A stretch of DNA of 64,000 nt from Euphorbia lathyris (GCF_963576675.1 NC_088916.1:26325501-26389500); one strand, 5' to 3'; shown: positions 11,400 to 24,000, counted from the stretch's first letter. Translations and numbers: made by a program. Notes: a model not told the origin generated them from the sequence alone.

Positions 11400-12566
11400 C
11401 TAGTCTCCAGGAACTTGTAGCTCCATAACTTCACCACTTTCAATCGGGATATTCTCATAAAATGGCGTGAGACGATGGCCATTTACTTTTTGCACTTTCC
11501 CGTTCTCCAAAAGCTGAATTTCCACTTCACCATAAGGAAAGATATTAGATACCAAGAAAGGTCTGATCCAACATGATTTTAATTTCCCTGGAAATAATTT
11601 CAAACGTGAATGGAATAGGAGCACTTTCTGTCCTATTTGAAATTGTTTCTGAACTATCATTTTGTCGTCATGGAATTTCTTGGTCTTCAATTTGTAAATC
11701 ATTGAGCTCTCATTAGCTTCATTCTGTAGCTCTTCAAGCTCCTGTACTTGCAGCTTCCTGACACTTTCGATTTCAGTGCTTCCTTCAACAACCACCTGTA
11801 ATTCATCTTCCCTATATGACTTAAAAGCATGTTCTGTTATTGGTTTGATAACATCTATACCACAAACGGAATGCACTTCGTTAGGAAATTCCATGGCATC
11901 ATAAACATTAAATTGAACTGTTTTACCATCGAATTCCATAGTCAGTGTTCCTTTGTGAACATCTATCTTGGTCCGGGCGGTCGTTAGGAATGGTCTTCCT
12001 AACAAGATTTCGGATGCCTCCGAGGAACGATCGTCATCTTCCATGTCAATAACAAAGAAGTCAGCTGGAAAAATTAATCCATCAACCTGCACCAAAACAT
12101 CTTCCAACACCCCCTCGGGGTAAACAATAGATTTGTTAGACAGTTGAATAACGACGCCAGTTTCTTCAAGAGGACCAGCATTTAAAGAGGAATAAACAGA
12201 CTTAGGCATGACATTTATAGACGCTCCTAAGTCACACATTGCCCGTTTAATACTAGTATTCCCAATCTGACATGGAACAGCAAACATACCTCTATCCTTA
12301 CTTTTTTGGGGCATTTTGCTTTGAAGTACAGCCGACACACTGGCACCCATGGTGATCTTTTCATACCCAACTCTCTTAGTTTTATTAATGCACAAATCTT
12401 TAAGGAACTTAGCATATCGAGGAACTTGTTTAACAATATCAATTAATGGAATATTTACCTCGACCTTGCGAAATACCTCAAAGATGTCCTTCTCTTCCTT
12501 TTCCTTCTTCGATTTGTCGAACTGATTCGGGTAAGGTGCTGGAGTAACTAAAGGAGGGAGTTTATC
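11400..12566 (-). pseudogene. Aspartic protease fused in frame to an integrase C-terminal tail
   Basis: The open frame runs from the stop codon at 12567 down to 11400; the first Met is at 12395. Counting from that Met, residues 30-150 hold a retroviral-type aspartic protease with CDLGASINVMP (DLG in place of DSG/DTG, usual in Athila and Tat) and the second signature ILLGRPFL. From about residue 215 the sequence changes to the integrase C-terminus, with GQKVLLFHSRLKLFPGKLKS and then a hydrophobic beta segment, as found downstream of the Athila integrase core. The roughly 1000 residues of reverse transcriptase, RNase H and integrase core normally between the two are absent, and the frame is kept across the junction (about 11760). 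Such an element must be copied by enzymes supplied from elsewhere. Confidence 0.8.
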
Positions 12567-13358
12567 TCACTTTTGCACTTCTTCTTCAAGGATTTTATCT
12601 TCCTCGACGACGCTCTTCTTGTTGGCCGACTTGTTTAAAACGGGCTGCTCTATTTCTCTTCCGTTACGAAGGGTGATTGCGCTCACGTTTTGCTTTGGAT
12701 TGTCCACCGGTTGAGAGGGCATTTTACCTTGAGATTGAATCTCACTCAGAGCTGTAACTATTTGAGTCATCTGTTTCTGGAGTTCCTGCACATTAGTTGT
12801 AAGATTATGGACAATATCAGTTAAAGGCATACCTGAGTTTTGGGTGGATTGGTGAGGCCGTGATTGATAATTTTGCTGCCTTGGTCTGTAGCTGAGGTTT
12901 GGATTATCACGCCACCCTAGGTTGTATGTATTAGAGTACGGATCGTACGTTCTTTGATTTTGCCCTTGGTACCCATTAAGTGCATTGGCTTGTTCCGAAT
13001 TTTCTTCATACAGAACAGGGCATTCATCAGTGGCGTGTTCAGTGGCAGTGCAAATCCCACACTTCTTCACCTGAGCCGCCTTTCCGAGAGCTAATTGCTG
13101 CACAAGACTAGTCAGTTTATTCAATTTCTCTTTAATGTTAGAACTGCTTGCCTCATACGCCTTCTTGGGACCTTCCTGAACTTTCCCAAACTGTTGAGAA
13201 GTTGCTGCAATTACTCTGATCAATTCCTTAGCCGCGGTTGGTGTTTTGTCAAGGAAACATCCTCCGTTTGCCGCGTCCACCATTTTTCTTTCCATGCTAA
13301 GCATCCCTTCATAGAAATATTGGATCAGAGAATTTTCAGCTACCCGTGTTGAGGGCAA
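12567..13358 (-). pseudogene. Gag C-terminal half with zinc knuckle (Athila-like)
   Basis: This frame continues the capsid frame 13340-13810 after a shift near 13345. The early part reads SLIQYFYEGM, a conserved Athila Gag stretch. The nucleocapsid knuckle is CGICTATEHATDEC (C-x2-C-x4-H-x4-C) at about residues 99-112. A Q- and N-rich linker leads toward the protease. The frame ends at a TGA (12567-12569), beyond which the same frame stays open into the protease. One nonsense change and one frameshift therefore separate Gag from protease. Either could be a decayed site or a programmed one; decay is simpler. Confidence 0.75.
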
Positions 13359-13810
13359 TTTTCACATAACTTCATGAACCTCTCCCAATACTCATGAATC
13401 GACTCCACATCTTTTTGCTTGATTCCACTGATTTCTCTTCGAATTAATGCCGCTCGGGAGGCTGGAAAATATTTGTCCAGGAATGATTGTACCATCTGGT
13501 TCCATGTAGTGATTGTTCCTGATGGCAAATTTAAAAGCCAATCCTTGGCTGCATCTTCTAGTGAGAATGGGAACGCTCTCAACTTCACTTGTTCTTCCGT
13601 TACTCCTTGCGGTCTCATGCTGGAGCACACCACATGGAATTGCTTAAGATGCTTATGAGGACTTTCACTCTCCATGCCGTGAAACTTGGGCAACAAATGA
13701 ATCAACCCGGATTTCAGCTCAAACGACACATCCAAGTTGGGATATGTGATGCATAGGGGCTGATTATTGACCTCTTGCGCCTGAAGTTGCCTTAGAGTTC
13801 TGTCTGCCAT
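13340..13810 (-). CDS. Gag capsid N-terminal part (Athila-like)
   Basis: The 156-residue frame opens 200 bp after the primer-binding site, the usual place for Gag. Residues 40-140 match the plant retrotransposon Gag pattern: a K-F-H-G-M start, L-R-A-F-P-F-S-L, A-K-D-W-L, F-L-D-K-Y-F and a final E-Y-W-E-R-F-M-K-L-C. Gag forms the virus-like particle in the cytoplasm that packages the element RNA. The frame stops at 13340 because of a frameshift; the C-terminal half follows in another frame (13358-12567). Confidence 0.8.
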   Translation of the reverse strand: MADRTLRQLQAQEVNNQPLCITYPNLDVSFELKSGLIHLLPKFHGMESESPHKHLKQFHVVCSSMRPQGVTEEQVKLRAFPFSLEDAAKDWLLNLPSGTITTWNQMVQSFLDKYFPASRAALIRREISGIKQKDVESIHEYWERFMKLCENCPQHG

Positions 13811-14011
13811 TGTTTCCTCTTCTGATTGTTCACTTTCTTCGCTGGATATTTCTTCTTCGTCACTAGAACTCGAAGTTTCAGCGCTTTGTAATTTCTGTAA
13901 CCTTACTTCCTTGCGAAATCTCCGAGCCAGTAATTCAATTTCTAATTCAAAAAGAAGTTGTTATGAATTGTTGGACCTGGTCATAAAAGAAATCAAATCA
14001 AATTAGATTAT

Positions 14012-14029
14012 TCCCCGGCAACGGCGCCA
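14012..14029 (-). promoter_or_regulatory. Primer-binding site, tRNA-Asp type
   Basis: On the minus strand it reads TGGCGCCGTTGCCGGGGA, complementary to the 3' end of plant tRNA-Asp. It lies 5 bp inside the right LTR. It fixes the element's orientation and marks 14035-15424 as the 5' LTR. Confidence 0.9.
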
Positions 14030-14034
14030 AAATT

Positions 14035-15424
14035 TGATGAGTGCCGAATCCACCAAAAATAATCCCAACTTTCCCTAAACGAATAAATTGTAATAGAGCA
14101 AGTAAAGGTCGAACCCAAGGGAATAATATTGACTCAAATCTCTTACGACCTAACGAAATAATTAAATGGGGGGTTTGGAATTGTGAAGCTTATTAAATTT
14201 AAATGTAACAAGTCAAAAATCATAACAAGAACAAAACAGAAATTAAAGAAGGTTTGTGAATAATATTTGGATGAATTCGGTTAAGGGGAATCGCAGGATA
14301 ATTCATACGTTAACGATCATTGACAGATAAAATTGTATTCTCATGTATTCACCGGGTCAGTTTGGCGTGTTCTTCCTTAATAGTGAACTAGTTAAGCACG
14401 GCAAATAACTTGTTCCTAATCAATAAACAATCCTATCTCAGCGCCTAAGATTTAATTTATTGACAGCTTAAGAATTAGAAGAACCTGATCTTAGTTAATC
14501 GTCTCTCAGCGTCGGAAATTTTGGACTAACTTATCTGTTCATTTGACTCAGATAAACCCAACTAGATTCGTATTAATGTCACGTGGAAGACAAACTCAGG
14601 TTTGTCCAACTCGAGTCCGTTCTTCCAAATACGAAGCTAGCTTGATTTAAATAGTCAATAGCTACTTTGTTTGGCTATCTTAGGTGAAACTCTAATAAAC
14701 CAAATCAGCCATATGATTATTCGATTCGACAAACAACCTGCAGTTATCATTCATAGAACAAACAATCAATTGAGAATAATTCTCTAAACACGATGAACAA
14801 ATAAACGGCTTAATAAATTGAGAAAAATGAAATACAACGATCTCACGATAACGGAGAAAAATCCCTTGAATTAACCCTTAACCGAAAAAAAATAAATTAG
14901 CTATCAATAGCCATGAACGTATGTGTTTTTCTGCTGGAAAAATAATATGTAAAAGCTGATGTTGAACTTGGAAAATCTCCTCTTCTTAAGTCTATCACGA
15001 TTCCTCAAAATAAGGAATTAAAATCCCTTCAAATTAGCTCTAGAATCCTTCTTCAAATTTAAAATTAATTGCCTCCTCATTTGTCTCCTTCAAATTCGTG
15101 CTTTAGCTGAAAATCCTGTTCTCTTTTCGTCCAATCCGGATCAGGAAAGCAATCCCATTCGAAGTAGGAAACTGTCAGCCCGTAACTGCCTTAGTCTTGT
15201 GCAAGACTAACTCTGACTCAGACCAATATTTGCCCAATCAGCTCTGGATCACGACCCGACATCAGCTCGGCCCAAATTAAGCCCAATTTATCTCCTTTTA
15301 GTCATCATTGGCCTGTAGAGATGAAAATACCAAAAACAAACAATAAAACCCACAAAAATAACAAAACATGATAATTATAAAGCACAAAAGCGGGATTATC
15401 TATTGTCGAATTATGCACTTATCA
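14035..15424 (-). repeat. 5' LTR of the Athila-like element
   Basis: It has the same length and ends as 7139-8528, with no length difference. It contains a near-palindrome tagtcttgtgcaagacta at about 15192-15209. A related palindrome sits in the interior at about 11312-11330. Confidence 0.95.
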
Positions 15425-17139
15425 GCCGAAATACACAAAGTGAGTATTTAAGGGTCAGTCTTCTTTTTTCCTATTTTGATTCCTAATCACATTAGGAGAT
15501 AAAAAATCTCAAAAGATTAATATCTAAATATATATCTAAATAATAATTAGCTAATTAATATATAATCTAAAGATATATAAATGTATCTTTCTCATATTTA
15601 TATTTCCTAATTAGATTGAATTTGTTTAATGATTCATTAATAATTATAATCAAATTATTATTATTCTAAAATCAATTAGTCAAATTAAATTAACCTATAA
15701 ATCAATTCGGCACATGCTTATTTCTCTATTGGAACAAGTCCCAAATTACCATTTTTTATATAACTTGGCCATACATAAAATTAGGACGAAAATTAAGAAT
15801 TTAATCAAATTACCAAATTTGTTTTCCACTTAAATATAACACCCTCTATTGGAGATGCTCTAATATAAGAACTCCACTTTTTTTTTTGCTATACTAAAAA
15901 CAAACAAAAAGAACTTATTAGGAACCATCTAGAGATAACGATGTGTATATATGATCCTAATAATGCTTTTTGGGTAGCTGAAGTACACACAATTAAGAGC
16001 AGTGAGTATTTTTAGCTTTTATAGAAAAAAGTCATAAAGGAAATGACAAAATTACAAACTAACTTTAGCGAGACACGAAAGAACTTTATCATCTTTTGAT
16101 GTTGGGCTGACCTGGTTCTGAAAAGGCATTTGTTACTCATCAAACCATATAAATGCATCTCATTAATTGCTAATCAAAACTCGTAACTCAATCATTAAAT
16201 CCTATGGTCAAAATTAACTAATAAAAATTCAAATAAATTATCTCAAACTGATTAAACATGTACTATAGTCCAATGCTATAATTTGAATCTAGAAGAAATT
16301 TGGATGCTACTGGCACACCTAGCACGGTCAAGAGGCAACTAAAAACTAGAGCGGGAAAGAATAAAAAAGGTGGCAAGAGATGAACTACTTACTCAATAAG
16401 GTGATAACTAATATATATTTGTCATATGCAACATATAAATCACCAAAACATATTACACATGTATATAAGTAAACAAAATTATCACATCAATAGCATTTCA
16501 TAGTTCATACTATAACTGCATGCACGTTTCCATGCTCATTTCTTAATAAAGGGCCATGCTTGCCAAGCAAAAGTATATCCAATGTTCACCTTCAATTCAA
16601 ACTATCGCACTCTCAATTACGATATCATCATATTATATATCAACAACACAAGATACCACTCCCCACCAGGTATCATCGCACCACCTAACTGCGTATAACA
16701 AAAACAACACATAGTATATCATGCATCCGGAGATACACTAACACTAGCCTCAAGGACAAGTTCCTAGCAAATCATATCTCAACTTAACCATATATATCAA
16801 CATCACGAAATGACCATTGAGGATAAATCCACCATGATAATATATTAATTAACCATTATTCTCTATTTGTCATTTTATCTCCCAACACAACCAATATCAG
16901 ACAATCAAGCACCATATTATTAGACGTGTTCATAACATTCATAAATTATATTTCAACACAAACCAATGTGATAAGAATCTTAGTCAATCAATGTACACAA
17001 TGTATATCACAATCCGCTCAATTCCAAGTTCATTGTATGCATTAGAAACAATTAACTACTAAAACAAATATACAACACATCAATGATTAAACAAATATAC
17101 AAACCATCAACGATGAATAAATTTTACATTAGTGTGATG
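15425..17139. other. AT-rich intergenic or intronic DNA, no gene recognised
   Basis: No reading frame or TE structure is convincing. A fragment ctattggagatgctctaa (about 15846-15863) matches one end of the Harbinger-type MITE family seen complete at 57011-57311. Only this end is present. Confidence 0.5.
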
Positions 17140-17640
17140 TGTTTAATAGAACATGGGCTCAATCTGCCGAAATTGGATTTATTTGATTTACCCAAAATTT
17201 TATCATTTTGCTCTCGATTTATCTAAAATTTTACCATTTGGCTTATGATCAATCACAGTTGGTAAAATTTCATCCCATTTGGATAGAGACTTAATAGAAT
17301 TGTTATTCAATTGATAATATTTTGAAATTATACTTGATAGATTTTAGTTTAGGGATTTGTTTTTATTTGTTTTTCTTGTTTTAAACTAATTAATTATTTT
17401 TTTATAAGAAAATCTATGTGGCAAATAAATTTTAAGAGGTGCGACGTGTTAAGTTAATATGTCAAAATATAATCACATATCAGAGGGATATCGATTTTGT
17501 TAAGTCTTTATCAAAATTGAGTGGAATTTTACCAATTGGGATCGTTTAAAGACTAAATATGATCAATAATAGATCAGTGGCCAAATAATAAAAATTTACA
17601 TAAATAAGTGGCTAAATAACACTTTAACACAAATGATAAA
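17140..17640. mobile_element. Fold-back (inverted-repeat) element, degenerate
   Basis: The left part (ggtaaaatttcatcccatttggatagagacttaatagaattg, about 17260-17301) matches the reverse complement of about 17480-17545 (ggtaaaattccactcaattttgataaagacttaacaaaatcg). Outer arms also share ttatttaca/aaatttt segments. The pairing suggests a MITE or fold-back element of about 500 bp. Ends and TSD could not be set. Confidence 0.4.
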
Positions 17641-17669
17641 TTATAATTCATAAACTGTATCTTGTAATT

Positions 17670-18060
17670 TATAAAAGGTGTTACACACATTTGGTTCATA
17701 AACTAAAGCTTTAAAGTCAATTAGGATCTTAAAGTATCAAAATCATCAATCAGATCTCTGAACTAAGTAAAAATTATCAATTGAATCCTCATTCTATCCT
17801 AAAATCAGAAATTGCGACTATTTGATATAAACTGTAATAATTTATGCGTTGGTTCAAAATGAGTTTGAGGAAGAGAGCCTGAAACTGTTCAACCGAATGA
17901 TTTTCGATAAGGTTTCAACTGATGGTTTTTGTTTAGAATGGGGACTCAATTGCTGATTTTTTGTTAGTTTAAAGACATGATCCATGATTTAGATAGTTTA
18001 AGGTCATAATTGACTTTCAAACCTTAGCTTAGGGAACCAAATGGGTATTATACCTTTATA
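17670..18060. mobile_element. MITE-like element with inverted repeats of about 115 bp
   Basis: The left arm begins tataaaaggtgttacacacatttggttc. The right arm, read on the minus strand, begins tataaaggtataatacccatttggttc. The two arms stay alignable for over 100 bases, including aaagtcaatta and caattga.tcc. The middle is unrelated. No transposase is present. The superfamily is unclear because no TSD beyond TA-rich sequence can be defined. Confidence 0.6.
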
Positions 18061-18274
18061 AAAATTTAAGAATTTATAAAATAATAGGTTGAAATTTGAT
18101 AACAAAATAATTAGATTCTAATTCATAAAATATAAATTGTTATATATATAAAAGTAGAGCCAGCGGTCTAAGTTATAAGAACTAATATATGAAACAGTTC
18201 ATAAAAAATCAAAACTAATAGATGAAATGAACTTTGATATTTTTTTAATTAAAAAAAATATGAGGCCTCACTAA

Positions 18275-18328
18275 AAGTGAGGCCCTAAGCCCTGGCCTTG
18301 GAGAACTCCCCTAGAGCCGACCCTGGTT
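18275..18328 (-). mobile_element. Possible hAT-type terminus
   Basis: Read on the minus strand from 18328 the sequence starts cagggtcggctctagggg, like the CAGGG-CGG termini of plant hAT elements. It is followed by a gaggcctcac...gtgaggccc hairpin. The other end is not clear (a weak candidate is gagccagcggtc near 18155), so this may be one end of a decayed copy. Confidence 0.3.
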
Positions 18329-18640
18329 ATAGGCTACTGTCAAATTAATTAAGTCCAATTATTCTAGGAAAAATTAAATATTCATTTAAATATTTCCATT
18401 TAAGTAACACCTAATAAGATAGTTCTTCTTATCGACAACTAAAAAATAATTTGAGTGATTAAAACTCGACGATGAAATTTTATTTCCGATTGATGGTTTA
18501 ATCCAGAAGTTCAATATGTGAAAGAATAGAGAATAAAATCTAATATCCATAAATCATATTTTAAATAATCCTGTCAAAAAACCGAAAGTATACCATATGT
18601 AGATTTAACAAAAAGTAAAAAAACTCAGGATCGAGCTTAC

Positions 18641-18699
18641 CAGCTAGAAATGGAACCGATGGTCAAAAGAAGAAATGGAGTAAGCTTTAATGGAAGCAT
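18641..18699 (-). other. Possible first exon with signal peptide
   Basis: On the minus strand an ATG at 18699 opens 19 codons reading MLPLKLTPFLLLTIGSISS and then meets a good donor (ctg|gtaagc). The hydrophobic core looks like a secretory signal. A TATA-like catatatagc lies about 85 bp upstream (about 18781-18790). The exon is on the same strand as, and upstream of, the papain-like exons at 7138-5053, and papain-like proteases are secreted. It could be their first exon, separated by the Athila-like insertion and introns. No exon linking the two was found. Confidence 0.35.
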
Positions 18700-19003
18700 G
18701 AGGGAAAGGGTGTTAGTAACTCCTTATGGAGTAAGCTTTAATGGAAGATCGAAAGTAGTATTCAATGTAAAATGTGGCGGCTATATATGAGTAGGGTTTC
18801 AGAGTAGGAGGAGAAGAAATAGGAGCTCGTGAATACCAAAGTTTTCCTCTTTCCTTTTCCTCTTTTGTTTTTTTCTTTTTCATTTCTTTCATATTAATTT
18901 TTTTTTCTCACAAGTATTGTTCTACTCAACACGTGTCTCTCTATTTTTTTTAATTAATTTCTATTTTTTTAATTTATTTATTTTTTTAATGGCAAGACTA
19001 ATT

Positions 19004-19019
19004 AGAAAAATATAAATTT
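19004..19019 (+). repeat. LINE target-site duplication, left copy
   Basis: agaaaaatataaattt is repeated exactly at 25191-25206. The 16-bp length is typical of L1 target-primed reverse transcription. Confidence 0.93.
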
Positions 19020-19033
19020 ATCGGAGGTGGTGA

Positions 19034-21013
19034 GTGAGGGAGGCTGGCGGAGGGAAAGTAGAAGCGGAAGGGGGGGATCTGGTTTCGTCGGGTAGAGCGG
19101 CGGAAGGGAGAGGGTTTATCGGTTATTCTGTGGCTGTGGGAGGCGGCAGGTTTGTGGAAAAAGAATTGGGGGTTTGTGGAAAATCTAAAAAGGATGGGGG
19201 ATTTGTCGCAGGTTCAGGCGGGGTAGGAAGGGTTGCTGAGTCTCACGATGGGGGGTGTGGGAATAAGGGCGATGGGAATGAGGTGATGGCTGGGAGTGGG
19301 GTATTAGGCGAGGGTTTAGGAGAGGGACGAGTTCTTGCTGGGCAGACACGTGGTGATGGAGGCAGGGAAACACATCTCATGGGTGGGGAGGCGGTGGTCG
19401 GTGGGAATAGAGGAATTAAGGAGGGTCCCATGGCTTTGGGAAAGGAGAATGGGGATAATTTACCAGTAAATGAAAGGGATTTGGCTAGGTTAGGGAATTT
19501 TTATGGTGGGGAAACTCGGGAGATTATGGAGGCTTCCAATGATCGGGCCAGTATAGTTGATTCTATTAACCATATTGGAGAATTGGCAAATAAGTTTAAT
19601 TCCAATTTAGGAATAGGTCATTTTTCTTGGAAAGATAAGGTGATGGGTGTGGTAGAGGAGGTACCTTGTGAAGAGGAAGATGCTATGGAGGATGACTTAG
19701 AAGAATTTCTTTCAGATTCTGATGAAGAGGATAGTGATTATGATGATCCGCTTTGTCATGTGATTCGCCTTTCCTCGGGAGAGAAGCGGGCTCTTAGAGC
19801 CAAACAGAAGCTTGCTCTAATTGTTACAGTGTTGGGTAAGAAAATTAGTTTCAATTATTTCGCTCAGAGAATTCATGCATAGTGGGCAAAGAAAGGCAAA
19901 ATTAGTATTACAGATCTTGAAAATGATTACTATGTAATTAAGTTTACAAGCTCTGAGGATTTTAATGCAGTTATTAGTGGGGGTCCTTATATTATTTCTA
20001 ACCAAGTTCTGGCTTTAACGCCATGGGTTCCAAATTTCAATCCACATAATTGTTCGGTGAACAGAATTCTGACATGGGTTAGATTCCCAGGGCTTCCGAT
20101 TGAATATTACAACGAAAGTTTTCTTAACAAAATAGGTGGTTTGGTTGGCAAGGTCCACCATGTGGATAAAACAACTATAGGGGCTATTAGAGGTAAGTTT
20201 GCAAGAGTTTGTATTGATGTTGATCTTACTAAACCACTATTGTCTAAGTTTTGTGTTCATAATAAGGTCTATTTTATAGAATATGAAGGCCTTAATAATA
20301 TTTGTTTTGAATGTGGCATATATGGCCATACTTGTGATGGGTGCCCTAAGAGGGAAAAGGGGCAGAAAGAGGTTAGTGAGGTGGTTGAAGGTAGAGATGA
20401 AAGTACTCATAAGGAGGAGGGAGATTTCGATCCCTGGATGGTTGCTAAAAGATCTGCAAGACGCAGGACTCGGCCTCCGATTGTTCAGAATCGCCCTCCG
20501 GATATTAATATCCAGAATTCTCAGAATCATTCGAAGATAGTCTCATCTGAAAGAGGGAAACTTGGCCCAAGAGTTGATCAGGGTTCTGGGGGAAGGTCGA
20601 GCTTGAATTCGGGTTCTAGATTTGGAGCTCTGAATACAATGGAAGCTCAAGAGCTAGAACAGAGTGATAAGCATATTGGGAAGAGCATACCAGGTTCAGA
20701 CTCAACAGAAACTTCTGACAGAGGGATTGTGAATGTCAACCCCCTTCTTATGTCCAAAGATGATGGCCAGAATGTTTCCAAGAGCTATGTTACAAATATG
20801 AAAGAGAAGAATAAAGAGGTTAGTAGTCCTAAACCCTATGTTGAACAATATGGTGGAAAAATCATAGGGGTTAACAAGATTAGTATGAAAAAGCCTAAAA
20901 GCAAGCAGAAAAGTATTCATAATTCTAGGAATTCAGTAAATGGTCTGGATAAGAGGGGTCCTAATGGTACCTCAGGGAGGCTCTTAGGAGCCCCTAATAA
21001 ATACCTTATGTAA
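19034..21013 (+). pseudogene. LINE ORF1, nucleic-acid-binding protein (DUF4283-like plus zinc knuckle)
   Basis: One frame runs from about 19034 to 21013 with a single amber stop at 19880-19882. The first codon of the open frame is GTG; the first in-frame ATG is further in, so the true start is uncertain. The N-terminal 170 residues are Gly-rich and low-complexity. An acidic stretch (EEFLSDSDEEDSDYDD) precedes a DUF4283-like domain that straddles the stop, with GGPYIISNQ..L.L..W.P.F. A knuckle CFECGIYGHTCDGC (C-x2-C-x4-H-x4-C) follows at about 20304-20345. The C-terminus is basic and Ser/Asn-rich. In plant L1 elements this protein binds the element RNA. Confidence 0.85.
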
Positions 21014-21045
21014 GGTTTTGGTGTGGTCAAGTAGTCTTCCTTTCT

Positions 21046-24000
21046 ATGGATTTGTTGGCTTGGAATGTTAGAGGAGCGGCTAGCAAGGCTACCCGGGTCC
21101 ATGTTAATGATTTAATTAAAAAATTTAATCCATCTTGTTTTGTGTTAATGGAAACTAAGATTAGTGGTGTTAAGGCAGAGGAGGTGGTTAAAAAGTTTAG
21201 AAACTGGAGTTACATTAGATCGGAAGCTACTGGTCGTGCTGGTGGGATTTGGCTTTTTTGGAAGCCAGATCGTATTCATTTCGATATTATTAGTATGGAT
21301 AAGCAGTTCATTCATTGTAAAGTAAACTTGCCTGGTAATAATCCTTTCTTTTTTACCTTTGTTTATGCTGATCCTGTCCTGGCTAATCGTAATAGGCTTT
21401 GGGAAGCCCTCTATTCTATTAGTATTAATATGATGGATTCTTGGTTTGTGGCTGGTGATTTTTAATGATATTGCTGTTATGAGTGATCAGAGAGGGGGGG
21501 CTAATCACTATGTCAATCGTTGTCTGAATCATAAGCAGAGTATGGATATGTGTGGGCTGTCAGATTTGGGAGCCGCTGGTCATAAATTTACTTGGAAGCG
21601 GAATAGTACTTTTGTTCGTCTTGATAAGGTTTATGCCAATGTTTGTGCTCAAGTCAGGTTTACTGAGGTTTCTGTTCTTAATTTACCTTTTAGACATTCA
21701 GATCATTGTCCTATCTCATTTAGGTTGTGTAGAGGCCAGCAGTCTAAAGGGAATAGGCCGTTTAGATATCAGATTGCTTGGGAATCTCATCTTGAGTTTA
21801 AAAATTTTGTTAAAGAGAATTGGATTCCTCATTCTAATGTCTTACAAGCCTCGGAAGGTTTCAGAAAGAATGTTATTGATTGGAATAAAAAGATCTTTGG
21901 TCATATTATTAGGAGGAAGAATAACTTGTTGAGAAGAATTGAGGGTATTCATAGGAGATTGGAGGCTAGATATGATCATAGTTTGGATGGTCTTCTGAGA
22001 ACCCTTCAGAGGGAGCTTGAAGCTGTTTTAAGACAGGAAGAGCTTCTGTGGTTTCAGAAGTCTAGAAAAATTTGGATTAAAGATGGTGATCGTAATACCA
22101 AGTTTTTTCATCTTTCTACTATAATTAGAAGGCAGAGGAACATGATTGATGCGATTAAAGATTGTAATGGTAATTGGGTCTATGAGAATGAAGATATTCG
22201 CGATCTTGCCCTTAACTTTTACAAAGATTTATTCAAAGAAGAGACTATTGATCTAAATAAAGCTCAGTCAGTAACTACTTATCCCAGGATTGAGGAGGAT
22301 AATTTTCTGAAAGCCTTCCAGCCCTTTAAAAAGGAGGAGATTGATCATGCGATTTTTAGCATGGGAGCCACTAAAGCTCCAGGGATTGATGGCATTCCTG
22401 CTGGTTTCTATCATAAGCATTGGGATACTGTGAAGGAAGGTATTTATAAGTTTATTGAAGGAGTGTTTACAAATCCTGAGAATATCAGGCTTGTGAATAA
22501 GACCCTGCTTGTTCTGATACCCAAAGTTGAAAAACCTTCTTCTTTTTTACAAATGAGACCGATCAGCCTTTGTAATGTTATTTATAAAACAGTCACCAAA
22601 ATGGTGGCTAATAGACTCCGGGGTATTCTTCCTGATATTATTAGTCAGAACCAAGGTAGTTTTGTTCCTGGTAGACAAATGATGGATAATGTTGTTATTG
22701 CCCAGGAGATGGTTCATTCAATGAAGATCAAAAAGGGTAGAAAAGGTATTGTGGCTCTCAAGCTGGATCTGGAGAAAGCTTATGATCGCCTTAACTGGAG
22801 TTTTTTACTTCAGAGTCTTGAAAGAGCTGAAATCCCGGAGAGCTGGAGGAGGTTAATTGAGGTTTGCATTTCTTCTCCTACTTTTCAGGTTTTGATAAAT
22901 GGGGATATGTCTGAGGAATTTTCCTCATCAAGGGGTATTAGGCAAGGTGATCCCATGAGCCCCTTTCTTTTTGTTATAGCTATGGAAAGATTAACTCACC
23001 TAATCCAGGAGGCTATTGATAATAGGACTTTTCATCCAGTGTCTATTAATAGATTCTGTCCTGCTATTACTCATTTATTTTTTTGCGGATGATGTGATGA
23101 TTTTTGTGGAAGGGACTGAGGATCGGATGGGGGAGATTATGAAAATCATTAATTATTTTTGTGAAGCCTCTGGTCAAAAGCTTAATATTCAGAAGTCTAG
23201 AATGCTTTGTTCTAAAAACATGAGTACTGGAATGTGCAAGAAGTTGAGTGATATTTCAGGTATTCCTTTAACCAATTCTTTTGGTAATTATCTTGGGGTT
23301 CCTCTCCATAACGATAGAGTCTCTAAAGCTTCTTTTAAAGAGATTCTGGATAGAACTAATAGCAAATGTGCTAATTGGAAAGCTAAGACTTTGTCTCTAG
23401 CGGGGCGTCTTACTCTTATTAAGTCGGTCAATTGTGCGGTTCCTAACCATATTATGCAAGCCTGTAGATTACCGGAGCCGGTCCTCAATGATCTGGATAA
23501 AATTAATCGCCGTTTTCTGTGGGGGAATTCTGGGGATAGTAAGAAGATACATCTTGTTCCTTGGAAGGAGGTTTGTAAGCCTAGAGATATAGGGGGTCTG
23601 GGGATCAGACAAGCTAAAGATAATAATAAGGTTCTATTGATGAAGCTTCTTTGGAGAATGTGGCAAAATCCTTCGGCGCTTTGGGTTCGCTTACTTTGTG
23701 GAAAGTATAGAAAAGATAAGATTCTTGGAGGGCCTAAAGATAGAGTTGTTAATTATTCCTTTCTCTGGAAAGGCCTGAGCTCTATTTTTTCAGAATTTTG
23801 TTCTGGGATTGGTTGGGATGTGGGTAATGGTAAGACTATCAGCTTCTGGCATGATAAGTGGATTGGTGACAAGTCTCTGTTAGAGGTTTGTAGCTCTCTT
23901 CCTCCTGATAATTTTCGTAACTGGAAGATTGCTGATGTGGTGGATTCTGAAGGTGATTGGATTTGGTCTAAATTTGAGGCTTTCTTTAGTTTGGAGACTC

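Larger units (their letters stand above)
7139..15424 (-). mobile_element. Athila-like Ty3/gypsy LTR retrotransposon, non-autonomous
   Basis: Two 1390-bp LTRs (7139-8528 and 14035-15424) flank a 5506-bp interior. The primer-binding site beside the right LTR puts the element on the minus strand. It encodes a Gag, a zinc knuckle, an aspartic protease and the C-terminal tail of an integrase, in the Athila style. It has no reverse transcriptase, RNase H or integrase core. I could find only three differences between the LTRs (8175/15071, 8356/15252, 8475/15371), all substitutions, which means a very recent insertion. The flanks (acatc before 7139, gccga after 15424) do not form a TSD. Confidence 0.9.

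Noticed and set aside
15846..15863. A second Harbinger-type MITE
   Set aside because: Only one terminal fragment is seen; no partner end or TSD.
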